This document shows, piece by piece, positions 47,755 through 56,990 of a stretch of 64,000 bases of DNA. Source of the stretch: Paraburkholderia silviterrae (GTDB lineage: Bacteria; Pseudomonadota; Gammaproteobacteria; Burkholderiales; Burkholderiaceae); the NCBI RefSeq assembly GCF_004353915.1, contig NZ_SMRP01000003.1, positions 1-64,000 on the forward strand. Direction: 5' to 3'. Position 1 is the stretch's first letter, and each line of letters begins with the position of its first letter. The notes under the pieces are model-generated. The model was given only the letters and a program-made list of their open reading frames with translations. It ran no database searches and was not told where the DNA came from. The position numbers and the translations under genes are program-made.

Positions 47755-48903
47755 ATGAAACAAAAAGTACTGCTAACGTTTGGAACCCGTCCGGAAGCGA
47801 TAAAGATGGCACCGCTCGTGCAACGCTTGCGGCGCGATCCGGACTTCGATTGCAAAGTGTGCGTGACCGGGCAGCATCGCGAGATGCTTGACCAGGTTTT
47901 GGCGCTCTTCGACATCGAGCCGGACTTCGACCTGAACGTCATGAAACGCGGTCAGGACCTCTACGGTGTGACGACATCGATTCTCTCCGGCATGAGCGGG
48001 GTGTTGGAGCGTGCTCAGCCCGACATGGTGCTCGTGCATGGCGATACGACCACGACTATGGCCGCCACGCTTGCGGCGTTCTACAAGCGTATTCCGGTCG
48101 GTCACGTCGAAGCGGGCCTGCGTACTGGCAATTTGCTTTCGCCTTGGCCAGAAGAGGCAAATCGCAAGCTGACGGGCGCGCTGGCGACGCTCCACTTCGC
48201 GCCTACGGCGCGAGCCCAGCAAAACCTGCTTGCTGAAGGCGTGAGTGACGGCTCCGTCGTGGTCACGGGCAACACGGTGATTGACGCACTTCTGCATGTA
48301 CGCGGGCGTCTCGCCGGCGATGCGCATTTGCGCGCCGAGGCCCAGCGGGTCTTGCCCGCGCTGCAAGCAGAGCGGCGTCTGGTGCTGGTCACGGGGCACC
48401 GTCGCGAGAGCTTTGGCGACGGCTTCGAGCGCATTTGCACGGCGCTCGCGCAAGTGGCCCGCGCGTATCCGGAAGTCGACATTGTCTATCCGATGCATCT
48501 GAACCCGAACGTGCGCGAGCCGGTGAATCGCCTGCTCACGAGCATCGCCAATGTCCACTTGATCGAACCTCTCGACTACCTGCCGTTCGTGAGCTTGATG
48601 GACCGATCGAACTTGATCCTGACCGACTCGGGCGGCATCCAGGAAGAGGCGCCTTCGCTGTGCAAGCCGGTGCTCGTGATGCGCGACACGACCGAACGTC
48701 AGGAAGCGATCGACGCTGGCGTCGTGCAGCTTGTCGGTACCGAAGTGCAGGCGATTGTCGAGGGGGTTTCGCGGTTGTTGGATGACCGGGCAGCGTACGC
48801 GGCGATGAGCCGGGGCGACAACCCCTATGGAGATGGGCGGGCGTGCGACCGCATTGCGGACGCGTTGAAGGCCCGTTGGACTGCCGCGCTTCGCGCGGCC
48901 TGA
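47755..48903 (+). CDS. wecB: UDP-N-acetylglucosamine 2-epimerase (non-hydrolysing)
   Basis: A 382-residue epimerase that converts UDP-GlcNAc to UDP-ManNAc. The family motifs [16 protein letters not shown] at the N-terminus, [18 protein letters not shown] near 92, [19 protein letters not shown] near 115 and [20 protein letters not shown] near 287 are intact. The ATG at 47755 begins the conserved part. It supplies the substrate of WecC directly downstream, so the pair should yield UDP-ManNAcA. Confidence 0.95.
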   Translation: MKQKVLLTFGTRPEAIKMAPLVQRLRRDPDFDCKVCVTGQHREMLDQVLALFDIEPDFDLNVMKRGQDLYGVTTSILSGMSGVLERAQPDMVLVHGDTTTTMAATLAAFYKRIPVGHVEAGLRTGNLLSPWPEEANRKLTGALATLHFAPTARAQQNLLAEGVSDGSVVVTGNTVIDALLHVRGRLAGDAHLRAEAQRVLPALQAERRLVLVTGHRRESFGDGFERICTALAQVARAYPEVDIVYPMHLNPNVREPVNRLLTSIANVHLIEPLDYLPFVSLMDRSNLILTDSGGIQEEAPSLCKPVLVMRDTTERQEAIDAGVVQLVGTEVQAIVEGVSRLLDDRAAYAAMSRGDNPYGDGRACDRIADALKARWTAALRAA

Positions 48904-48932
48904 AGGCAACGATTAATCAAGACACCAACATC

Positions 48933-50180
48933 ATGAATTTCGAAACGATTTCGGTTGTAGGGCTCGGCTACATCGGCTTACCGACGGCAGCGGCATTTGC
49001 CGCCCGGCGCAAGAAGGTGATTGGCGTCGACGTGAATCAACATGCAGTCGACACGATCAATCGTGGCGCAATTCATATTGTCGAGCCCGAACTCGACATG
49101 CTCGTACATGCCGCGGTGACGCAGGGCTACTTGCGAGCGACCACGATGCCGGAACCCGCCGACGCATTCCTCATTGCGGTTCCCACGCCGTTCTCGGATG
49201 GCCATAAGCCTGACCTCTCTTATATCGAGGCTGCGAGCCGAGCAGTGGCGCCCGTGCTGAAGAAGGGCGACTTGATCGTCCTCGAATCGACCTCGCCGGT
49301 AGGGGCGACCGCAAAGATGGCCGAATGGATGGCCGAAATGCGCCCGGACCTGACCTTTCCGCAACAGACCGGCGACGCATCGGAAGTGCGAGTGGCGCAT
49401 TGTCCGGAGCGCGTGTTGCCGGGGCACGTGATTCGCGAGCTCGTCGAAAACGACCGCGTGATTGGTGGCATGACGGACCGTTGCAGTGAGGCGGCGCGCG
49501 AGCTCTATCAAGTGTTCGTGCGCGGTGAGTGCATCGTCACTGATGCGCGTACGGCGGAGATGTGCAAGCTCACCGAGAACTCGTTTCGCGACGTGAATAT
49601 TGCGTTCGCCAATGAGCTTTCGCTGATCTGCGACCGACTGGACATCAACGTTTGGGAGCTCATCAAGCTGGCGAACCGCCATCCGCGCGTGAATATTCTG
49701 CAGCCTGGACCGGGCGTGGGCGGTCATTGCATCGCGGTGGATCCGTGGTTCATTGTGGATTCCGCACCTGAGCAGGCACGCCTTATTCGCGCTGCCCGCA
49801 ATGTGAATGACGACAAGCCGCATTGGGTGATCGAGCGTGTGGAGAACGCGGCGAAGCGTTTCCGCGAACCGGTTATTGCGTGCCTTGGTCTTGCGTTCAA
49901 GGCGAATATCGATGATCTGCGCGAAAGCCCCGCGGTGGAGATTGCCAAGGAGCTGGGCCAGCGCTTTCCGGCGCAGGTCGTGGCTGTCGAGCCGAATATT
50001 CGCGAACTGCCGGCAGGGCTGGAGGGCGTGCTGCGGCTTTGCGATCTGCGCACGGCAATGGCAGAGGCTGACGTGATCGTGATTCTCGTCGATCACTCGC
50101 AGTTCAAGCAGGTCGATCCGATTCGCTTGCAGGCGAAGGTGGTGATTGATACGCGTGGTGTGTTGGCGGGACGTAGGTAG
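48933..50180 (+). CDS. wecC: UDP-N-acetyl-D-mannosamine dehydrogenase
   Basis: A 415-residue NAD-dependent dehydrogenase that oxidises UDP-ManNAc twice to UDP-ManNAcA. The NAD site ISVVGLGYIGLPTAAAFAARR is at the N-terminus, KLTENSFRDVNIAFANELS near 212 is typical of WecC, and the catalytic cysteine is in GPGVGGHCIAVDPWF near 260. LAFKANIDDLRESPAVEIAK near 322 is the substrate-binding C-terminal block. It makes a uronic-acid sugar, which is the chemical requirement for the lyase encoded next. Confidence 0.95.
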   Translation: MNFETISVVGLGYIGLPTAAAFAARRKKVIGVDVNQHAVDTINRGAIHIVEPELDMLVHAAVTQGYLRATTMPEPADAFLIAVPTPFSDGHKPDLSYIEAASRAVAPVLKKGDLIVLESTSPVGATAKMAEWMAEMRPDLTFPQQTGDASEVRVAHCPERVLPGHVIRELVENDRVIGGMTDRCSEAARELYQVFVRGECIVTDARTAEMCKLTENSFRDVNIAFANELSLICDRLDINVWELIKLANRHPRVNILQPGPGVGGHCIAVDPWFIVDSAPEQARLIRAARNVNDDKPHWVIERVENAAKRFREPVIACLGLAFKANIDDLRESPAVEIAKELGQRFPAQVVAVEPNIRELPAGLEGVLRLCDLRTAMAEADVIVILVDHSQFKQVDPIRLQAKVVIDTRGVLAGRR

Positions 50181-50319
50181 AGTGTGCGGCAACGGGACAT
50201 CTGTGCAATTTTCGGTGATCTGCCATAGGCGCAAGTTCCTACGTTTGGGTAGAAATGTGGGTGCAACTATTGGGCATCGTCGCGAGCATGTCAAAGACGG
50301 CTTGCGCTATCCAGCGCAA

Positions 50320-51153
50320 GTGACTATCGGGAGCAAGTTGTCTCACGTTCTATGCGCCGCACCTTTCCTATGTTCTCTGTACTGGTCCTCTGTAGCGGCA
50401 GCCGATCGGAACACAGTTGATAGCGGGTACTCGAGTGTTTTCATATCCGACTGGAGTCGGGGGATGGCGCCAGAGTTGGTGGTGCAGAAGGCATCACCGG
50501 ACGACGTCGTCGTTGTCGACGATCCGGTCCATAGCGGACGTAAAGCCGTAAAAGTCACGATTTCTCTCGATGAAGATTATTCACATGTGGCGAATGGAGC
50601 CCCACGCGCGGAAATCGTATTTCCGGGCTCGCTAAGGTTTGAGGTTGGGCACCACTATTTGATCAGGTGGAGCACATATATACCGTCATCGTTTGTCCCA
50701 GACGATGACGAGTCGGTTGTCATTACTCAGATTCATCAAGGAGGGTGTTGCAGTGGCCCCCCACCCATCATGCTGACGATTCGTGGTGACCATTATGAAT
50801 TCGCGGAGCGCTCTGACGTAAATGGTGTGCGGCAACAAGTGCTCCGAAAAATCAAGAGTGATATCGGTAGGTGGGTCAATTGGGTGCTGAGATATGTACC
50901 TGATCCAAGTGGAGTGAAATCAAGGACAGAATTGCGTAAAGATGACGTTGTTGTTTATTCGTCTGATAGATGGCCTAACGCGTATTCGGATGATCAGACA
51001 TCGTATTTGAAGATTGGGCTTTATAAATCGAAATGGGATTTCAAAAATGATGCTAATCGTCGGTTGTGTTTGCTTTTCGGCGATATCTTAATCTCCGAGA
51101 GAGGTGAGGGCAGTCTTGGGATCGTGAGCGCTCTGGACAGTGACACAGAATAG
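50320..51153 (+). CDS. Heparinase-I-like polysaccharide lyase (PF14099 type), probably exported
   Basis: About 277 residues. The family cleaves uronic-acid polysaccharides by beta-elimination. Visible hallmarks are APRAEIVFPG, RWSTYIPSSF, TQIHQGG with a candidate catalytic histidine (codon 50734-50736), WVLRYVPDPSG and YLKIGLYKSKW. In the last, a lysine and a tyrosine lie four residues apart (codons 51010 and 51022), the spacing of the Lys/Tyr pair in heparinase I. The N-terminus KLSHVLCAAPFLCSLYWSSVAAAD looks like a signal peptide. No ATG is available; the GTG at 50320 is my choice, and a TTG at 50302 or an earlier GTG is possible. Codon use is AT-richer than in wecC. It stops 11 bases before the next start. 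Confidence 0.75.
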   Translation: MTIGSKLSHVLCAAPFLCSLYWSSVAAADRNTVDSGYSSVFISDWSRGMAPELVVQKASPDDVVVVDDPVHSGRKAVKVTISLDEDYSHVANGAPRAEIVFPGSLRFEVGHHYLIRWSTYIPSSFVPDDDESVVITQIHQGGCCSGPPPIMLTIRGDHYEFAERSDVNGVRQQVLRKIKSDIGRWVNWVLRYVPDPSGVKSRTELRKDDVVVYSSDRWPNAYSDDQTSYLKIGLYKSKWDFKNDANRRLCLLFGDILISERGEGSLGIVSALDSDTE

Positions 51154-51163
51154 GAGGCGGACA

Positions 51164-51904
51164 TTGAAGCGAGTGGATTTATTTGGAACGAAAGTTGATG
51201 TTGCTACCATGGATGAAACGGTCCAAAAGATCATGACAAGGATCGATCGACAGCAGTTCACCCAACATGTGGTCGTCAACGTTGCAAAGCTTGTGAACAT
51301 GCAGTCGGATGAAGCATTGGCGGCAGCAGTCAGCGGCTGCGACATTATCAATATTGACGGTATGGGGGTCGTCTGGGGGGCACGTGCTCTCGGCTACAGA
51401 ATTCCAGAGAGAATTGCCGGAATTGACCTGTTCGACCGGCTTCTCTCAGCGGCGGCTTCTCGGCGATACCCCGTGTTCTTTCTAGGTGCGACAGAGGCTG
51501 TATTGGCATCGGCTGTGGAGCAATGCCGCGCGCGATATCGATCATTAGAAATTGCCGGATCGCATCACGGATATTTCTGGGGGAACGAGCGTGATGTAGC
51601 CGATGTCATCAGACGTTCCGGCGCCAGATTGCTATTCGTCGCCATAACTTCTCCGAAAAAGGAGCGTTTTATCAATGACTGGGGGCGCGAACTTGGCGTC
51701 GATTTCGTAATGGGAGTTGGCGGCACATTCGACGTTGTCGCTGGAAAAGTTCGCCGGGCACCCCTTTGGATGCAGCGTTGTGGATTGGAGTGGTTCTTTC
51801 GGGTACTCCAGGAGCCCCGCCGCATGTGGAAACGTTACCTGATTACAAACAGTGCTTTTCTATTCATGGTAGGGAAAGCTTGGATTTCGCCGAGGCGGAG
51901 CTAA
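51164..51904 (+). CDS. WecG/TagA/CpsF-family glycosyltransferase
   Basis: A 246-residue transferase of the GT26 family. HVVVNVAKLVNMQSDEAL near residue 29 and the block CDIINIDGMGVVWGARALG near 60 are typical, as are FFLGATEAVL near 104 and the VAITSPKKERFI / GVGGTFDVVAGKVRRAP segments. In enterobacterial common antigen WecG adds ManNAcA, so with WecB and WecC upstream this is the best candidate for the ManNAcA transferase here. AGGAGG with six bases of spacing strongly supports the TTG at 51164 as start. Confidence 0.9.
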   Translation: MKRVDLFGTKVDVATMDETVQKIMTRIDRQQFTQHVVVNVAKLVNMQSDEALAAAVSGCDIINIDGMGVVWGARALGYRIPERIAGIDLFDRLLSAAASRRYPVFFLGATEAVLASAVEQCRARYRSLEIAGSHHGYFWGNERDVADVIRRSGARLLFVAITSPKKERFINDWGRELGVDFVMGVGGTFDVVAGKVRRAPLWMQRCGLEWFFRVLQEPRRMWKRYLITNSAFLFMVGKAWISPRRS

Positions 51905-51948
51905 CGGCACTGACCATTGGTGGTAAATACGGCAGAACAAAAAATCTT

Positions 51949-53286
51949 ATGATCAAACAAGCGCTACATCTGACGATTGGAAATCTAGTTTCAAGATGCG
52001 TATTTGCCTTTTTGACGATTGCGCTGGCGAAGATCGTTAATCCGTCAAGCTACGGCGCGTTTTCATATGCGATTGCGATTACTACAATTTCGAGCTATTT
52101 TTGCGAACTTGGTATTCAAAACACCTATTTGCGCGACGTCTCGGGAAGCAAGCCATTATGGTCATGTTATACGATCACATCGCTATATATGCGTTTTCTG
52201 CTGTATTTTCCTGTTTGTGCCGTTGCCTATACATTATTTCCATATCTAGTCGATTCAAAGGTGACTCTGCGATGCGTCGAGTTGATGTTCGCCCCTGGCG
52301 TGCTCGGTTTGACGCTGACGAACTGGATCACCGGTGCCTTGTTATCGCAATCTAGAATCGAACAGCTTGCGCTTACTCGAATTAAGGCGGCCGGAGCGCA
52401 GGTTGTGTTGGTCGGTGGCTGTGCGTTTATGCCGATTACTGAGAATTCTCGAATTGAAGTGGTGGCGCTTGGATACGGTATCGGCCTGCTTGTGGGCGGA
52501 TTATTCGGAATTAAAGTTGTTCCTCTGAAAAAATTTTCAATCTCTGCGAAGAGATTTCGTCATTTTTCGTGGAGACTCCTACGCGGTCTGCAGGGTTATG
52601 TCGTGTCGGGATGGTTTTACATGCTCGCACCATCCCTAGGTGTGCTGATACTCGAGCGTAGTGCAACCTTGGCTGTTGTTGGCACTTTTTCCTTGGCTGC
52701 CAGAGTTCCGCAATTTATGTACACAATACCGGGAGCCGCAGGTCAGTCATTCTACCCGAAATTATTTGAGGCATTTCGGAATCGAGATTGGAAGTCGTAT
52801 AATTTTTTCTTCACTAAAGAAGCGAAGCTGCTGTTGCCCATTGGCCTATTTCTTGCACTTGCGATATTGATATCTGCTCCTGTCATATCTAGGGTTGTCG
52901 GTCACTCCCCAAATGCTCCTTACCAGGAAGAGTTCAAGAAGGCATTGTTGATTGGTGCGGGGATAATTTTTATTCAGAGCTTGTCGATTCCATTGGGCCA
53001 TGCACTAGAGACTACAGGACGAGCCGGCCATAGGACGCTTGGACAGGGTATCGCATTAAGTATTGCCATCGTGTTGTTTGCAGCCTTGGGGCGGAAATTT
53101 GGTGCGGTGGGCGCTATGGTGGCTGCGGTCATAACTGAGGGTATTTTATATATCGGATGGCTAACCTTGCTGATTTTTAGTGACCGAAGGGCACAAGTTT
53201 CTCAGTTGCTGATCCCAAGCATGGTTGGTGCGCTGTTTGTCGTATTTTCCGGTATTGGTATGTGGCGTTTATACGTGGGAACTTGA
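51949..53286 (+). CDS. wzx: Oligosaccharide flippase (Wzx, polysaccharide-transporter family)
   Basis: A 445-residue, very hydrophobic inner-membrane protein with about twelve predicted membrane segments. The N-terminal ALHLTIGNLVSRCVFAFLTI and the SYGAFSYAIAITTISSYF segment are typical of polysaccharide flippases, which move lipid-linked repeat units to the periplasm. The ATG at 51949 follows a weak ribosome-binding site. The gene is AT-rich compared with the core genes. It overlaps the next gene by one base (TGATG). Confidence 0.88.
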   Translation: MIKQALHLTIGNLVSRCVFAFLTIALAKIVNPSSYGAFSYAIAITTISSYFCELGIQNTYLRDVSGSKPLWSCYTITSLYMRFLLYFPVCAVAYTLFPYLVDSKVTLRCVELMFAPGVLGLTLTNWITGALLSQSRIEQLALTRIKAAGAQVVLVGGCAFMPITENSRIEVVALGYGIGLLVGGLFGIKVVPLKKFSISAKRFRHFSWRLLRGLQGYVVSGWFYMLAPSLGVLILERSATLAVVGTFSLAARVPQFMYTIPGAAGQSFYPKLFEAFRNRDWKSYNFFFTKEAKLLLPIGLFLALAILISAPVISRVVGHSPNAPYQEEFKKALLIGAGIIFIQSLSIPLGHALETTGRAGHRTLGQGIALSIAIVLFAALGRKFGAVGAMVAAVITEGILYIGWLTLLIFSDRRAQVSQLLIPSMVGALFVVFSGIGMWRLYVGT

Positions 53287-54494
53287 TGAAGATTCTGATC
53301 ATTTGCGAGCATTTTTTTCCTTTGACTGGTGCGCAGGCGCTGCAGGCCACAAAGGTGGCGGACGCTCTCTCGCTTGCAGGGTGTGAGGTACGCATACTGT
53401 GCGGTGCAAGGCAGGTGCAAGGCGCGGAATCTGCGTATCCCGTTTATTTTGTCGAAACGGTTCCGTACGGTGGATCGAATAATATTTTGGATCGAGTAGT
53501 GAGACGTGTCCGTCATGAGTTCAATGATATCAATGCCGAAGGTGAATGGATAAATGCGATGGTCGAGAAGGCCATTGAAATGGAGCGTGAATTTAAACCT
53601 GATGTCATTATGACTCAATCAACGCCTTTTAGAAGCCATCTTGTTGGTCTGCGCCTGCCCAGTGAAATGCGGGAAAAATGGGTGGCTTATTTCAGCGATT
53701 TATGGCCACTGTGCCTTACGCCGTATCCATATCGCACGACTTTGTCCAATATTTTGTCCTTTGTACAGCTGAGATCTCTTGGGAGGGTTTTGGGCACAGC
53801 CAGAAAAATCATCATGTCGAGTGATGAGTCGGTTTTCCAAATTACAAGAAAATTTCCTCACATAGATCCGGAGAAATTTTTCTCTGTCGCGCACATAGGC
53901 ACGCCTCCGTCGGGGTTAGCGCCTTCCGCTATGGAGAGCGAGCACTACGCCAGTCGATTTGTCCACGTAGGAAGATTGACCCGGGAAAGAACTTGTCCCG
54001 AGCTCGTAACCGCAATCGGAAAACTTGTTGAGGAGGAGGGGACAAGTGGCGCACGTTTCCCAGGCTTCACGTTTGTAGGATGGGTTGATCAAGAATTTCG
54101 CGAAAGGTGCGTAGAACTTGAGCGAAGCGGTGCGATCGAGTTTGTGGGAGATGTCGATCCGACGGTCGCCCAATCGATTTGCACGGCAGCAGGCGTGCTT
54201 GTCGTGATTGAAGCAAATATGCCTGAAAGCCCCTTTTTGCCGAGCAAATTTAGCGACTACGCAATGTTGCGAAAGCCAATTCTTTCGATTTCACCGCCGG
54301 GCCCCATCCGACGATACCTGTCCAGACATGGTGGTGGTGTGGCTACGGGACACAATGCAAGGGATATTCAGGATGCCATGCGAAGTCTTATTAAGAACAA
54401 GCACTCCACTTCCGATGGCGTGCGGCTCGCAGCGTTGTTCGACGCAGGTCATGTAGCGCAGAAGTATATCGAAATATTCGGGCGACAAGTGTGA
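53286..54494 (+). CDS. Glycosyltransferase (GT-B fold, GT4-like)
   Basis: A 402-residue cytosolic or membrane-associated transferase. The N-terminal MKILIICEHFFPLTGAQALQ and DVIMTQSTPFRSHLVGL, the SRFVHVGRLTRERTCPELVTAI sugar-binding region near 221 and the FVGDVDPTVAQSICTAAGVL segment are GT4-like. The usual EX7E motif is only loosely seen (ESPFLPSKFSDYAMLRKPIL). It shares one base with the wzx stop and four bases with the next gene, so the three are translationally coupled. Donor and linkage are unknown. Confidence 0.8.
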   Translation: MKILIICEHFFPLTGAQALQATKVADALSLAGCEVRILCGARQVQGAESAYPVYFVETVPYGGSNNILDRVVRRVRHEFNDINAEGEWINAMVEKAIEMEREFKPDVIMTQSTPFRSHLVGLRLPSEMREKWVAYFSDLWPLCLTPYPYRTTLSNILSFVQLRSLGRVLGTARKIIMSSDESVFQITRKFPHIDPEKFFSVAHIGTPPSGLAPSAMESEHYASRFVHVGRLTRERTCPELVTAIGKLVEEEGTSGARFPGFTFVGWVDQEFRERCVELERSGAIEFVGDVDPTVAQSICTAAGVLVVIEANMPESPFLPSKFSDYAMLRKPILSISPPGPIRRYLSRHGGGVATGHNARDIQDAMRSLIKNKHSTSDGVRLAALFDAGHVAQKYIEIFGRQV

Positions 54495-55447
54495 AGATCC
54501 TAGTTGTTACTAACATGTTTGCTGGCGCGAACCCCGTGTCACCTAGTCAGGGAATATTCGTTTCCGAACAAGTCAACGCGTTGCGCCGATTGCCGAATGT
54601 TGAGGTCGACGTTGAGGTCGTCAAAGGTTTCGATGGATCGCATGCATATTTGACCTCAATGCCAAGAATTATAAGAACCATCATTCATGGCAGATACGAT
54701 GTCATTCACTATCATTTTGGCCTGACCGCGTGGTCTGCGCCATTGGTTCGCATGTTCACGAAGGCCAAGATTGTTGTCACTTTGCATGGCTCCGATGTGT
54801 GTGGTCCACGATGGATGAGATTAATTTCTTCATTTTCATCCAGATTTTGTGACGTCGTCGTTGCGGTTAGCAAAGAAATAGCAATCAGAACACCGACTAT
54901 ATCCAGAAAATCCGTGACTATTCCCTGTGGCGTGGATGTTGAATTCTTCAAGCCAGAAGTTAAACTGAGGCAGTTTAGGTCGACTAGATTGGTAATATTT
55001 CCATCATCCCCGGATCGACCGGAGAAGGATTACAATTTATTTAAGCAGGTGTTGGAGAAAATCCGGCTCGCACTTCCCGAGTTGAATATAGAGGAGCGGT
55101 GGATAGATAAGCTTAGTCGTGCAGAAGTGAAGGATCTCCTTCAACGAGCACACGTTCTTATTCTCACTTCGAAACGGGAGGGGTCGCCTCAAGTAGTTAA
55201 GGAGGCGATGGCTTGTGCGTTACCAGTAGTTGCAGTGAATGTAGGCGACGTCGCCAAATTACTCGGTGGAGTCGAGCAGTGTTTCGTGTCGGCCGATCGT
55301 GACTCTGAAGCAATTTCAACTAAGGCTGTTCAGATTCTGTCGAGTACAAAGGAATCTACCGGACCCGAAAGACTGAGAGAATTTGGGTATACAGAATCGG
55401 ATGTTGTTAATAGGTTGATGAAAATCTACCAATCAATTTTGAATTAA
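54491..55447 (+). CDS. Glycosyltransferase family 4
   Basis: A 318-residue transferase, short for GT4. It begins at a GTG that overlaps the previous stop (GTGA). MKILVVTNMFAGANPVSPSQG and SQGIFVSEQVNALRR at the N-terminus, DVIHYHFGLTAWSAPL near 77, VVTLHGSDV near 97 and the donor-site motif SKREGSPQVVKEAMACALPVVA near 233 (EX7E) define it as GT4. It would add one of the sugars of the repeat unit. Base composition is AT-rich. Confidence 0.87.
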   Translation: MKILVVTNMFAGANPVSPSQGIFVSEQVNALRRLPNVEVDVEVVKGFDGSHAYLTSMPRIIRTIIHGRYDVIHYHFGLTAWSAPLVRMFTKAKIVVTLHGSDVCGPRWMRLISSFSSRFCDVVVAVSKEIAIRTPTISRKSVTIPCGVDVEFFKPEVKLRQFRSTRLVIFPSSPDRPEKDYNLFKQVLEKIRLALPELNIEERWIDKLSRAEVKDLLQRAHVLILTSKREGSPQVVKEAMACALPVVAVNVGDVAKLLGGVEQCFVSADRDSEAISTKAVQILSSTKESTGPERLREFGYTESDVVNRLMKIYQSILN

Positions 55448-55527
55448 GGAAGGTGTATTGATTTGACGTGCTGTTGTGTGCTGGCTATTTTCATGTTGAG
55501 TGTGATTTAAGAATTTGGAGATTCAGG

Positions 55528-56772
55528 GTGATCGCTGGCGATGTGAGCTACGTAGGAGGCGGCGGGGGAGGGAGGAAATCTGCCAGTTATTATTTTGCCA
55601 TATGCGCGATAAGCGCGAAGCTGGTAATGGATTTTTTTGTTCCGGCGAGAGAAGTGAATTTTTTGGCGTTTAATATACTTTTAGTAATTCTGTTTTTATT
55701 ATTTAGGCCGCGGATATATCTTGGTACGCGGGGTGTGTTTTGTTTTCTCGCAATTTGGCTATTTTTTATTTTTCAGGTGCTTAGGGGCCTCGATAATTCA
55801 ATTGCCTATAAAATGGCGGGTCTTCCCGTGCTTGTGGTAATTTTCTATAGCACGGGGCGCGGAATAAATAATGCGGCAATGAAAAAACTTTCTGTGTACA
55901 TATTTGCAGAATTTTGTGTTTTCTTCATTGTTAATTACTTCATTTCTCTTGCGAAAGGGCTCACGTCGAGTCGTGAATTTTGGAATTTCGAACACGCTAA
56001 CCTTCTCGGTAGCTATGTGCTTTGCATGCTGGTGCCAGTGAATTATTTGATCATTAGTTCAGGACGTTTGCGAGGAAGATTGCTTGGTTTATGCCTGATG
56101 ATAATGGGTTATCTGTCGACATCTACAGGGGCTTTCTTACTATCTGTGGGTGTTTTTGTGCGCGCGAGAAATTTCAGAGTTAAAAATATTCTGTTAATTT
56201 TGATATCTGGAATTTTTCTCGCTGGTGCGGGGATTTTTATTCTAAGCGTTGCAGATACGGCGACATATGCAAAAATTGTCGCGCCGTTCAGGTTGATAAG
56301 TGATGGCGGGTGGGAGAGACTGGTCAATGAGGCTCGCAACGGGGGCGGGATTGCCTATTTGACCTCGGATCAACAAGGATCATTTACATGGAGGGTTTAT
56401 GCGTATTTAGTTTATATGTTTTATATATTCAACGAAGGATGGAATTATCTTTTATTTGGCAATGGTGTCGGTGGCTATGAGGTGGTCTGGGGTGGTGCTA
56501 TGCCGCATAATGATTTCATTTTGATATTGGTTGATTATGGGTTGTTATTTTTTACTGCGTGGATATTTTTTTTCGTCTGGTTGCTTGTCAAGGTGTGGAA
56601 AAAATATCCGGAGTGGTTTGTTATTGTTATTCTGGTATTGTTCAGGCTGCTTTGTGAGAATAACCTTTACTCTTATTACGTTGCGAGCACATCCTGCATA
56701 ATTTTCTCGTTAATATTCGGTGCAACTGTGCGAGAGACTCGAAACAGGAGTTGCGCAAAGGGCAAGGCTTGA
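55528..56772 (+). CDS. wzy: O-antigen/exopolysaccharide polymerase (Wzy-like)
   Basis: About 414 residues with ten or more predicted membrane segments and little recognisable sequence identity, as usual for Wzy. The periplasmic loop NGVGGYEVVWGGAMPHNDFILILVDYG near 310-337 carries the HN-D motif of the Wzy/WaaL superfamily. The GTG at 55528 is chosen because GGAG lies seven bases upstream; longer in-frame starts exist. It is the most AT-rich gene of the locus and its last one. Wzy rather than a ligase is inferred from the complete Wza/Wzb/Wzc/Wzx set. Confidence 0.8.
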   Translation: MIAGDVSYVGGGGGGRKSASYYFAICAISAKLVMDFFVPAREVNFLAFNILLVILFLLFRPRIYLGTRGVFCFLAIWLFFIFQVLRGLDNSIAYKMAGLPVLVVIFYSTGRGINNAAMKKLSVYIFAEFCVFFIVNYFISLAKGLTSSREFWNFEHANLLGSYVLCMLVPVNYLIISSGRLRGRLLGLCLMIMGYLSTSTGAFLLSVGVFVRARNFRVKNILLILISGIFLAGAGIFILSVADTATYAKIVAPFRLISDGGWERLVNEARNGGGIAYLTSDQQGSFTWRVYAYLVYMFYIFNEGWNYLLFGNGVGGYEVVWGGAMPHNDFILILVDYGLLFFTAWIFFFVWLLVKVWKKYPEWFVIVILVLFRLLCENNLYSYYVASTSCIIFSLIFGATVRETRNRSCAKGKA

Positions 56773-56990
56773 TATGCAACGTGTAAGAAAAATCGTTTCA
56801 CAACGGATGGAAATTAATTGGTATTTCTGAGTTTGGGCGCGATTTCCGGATGTCAATCCGGCGTCTATGCTGCCTTTGTTTCTCGCTCGAACCGCGCATC
56901 ATGTTGTTCCACAGGGGTTCGGTGGCCAAGAGAAGAATGGTGGCTTCTTCGATTGCAAAACACCTCGATGTATTCAAAGAGCTCTCCCGC

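Noticed and set aside
56773-56990. Possible small gene or transposase remnant between wzy and the metallopeptidase
   Set aside because: An 82-residue minus frame (56798-57046) overlaps the metallopeptidase gene and matches nothing I can name. No terminal inverted repeats were seen.
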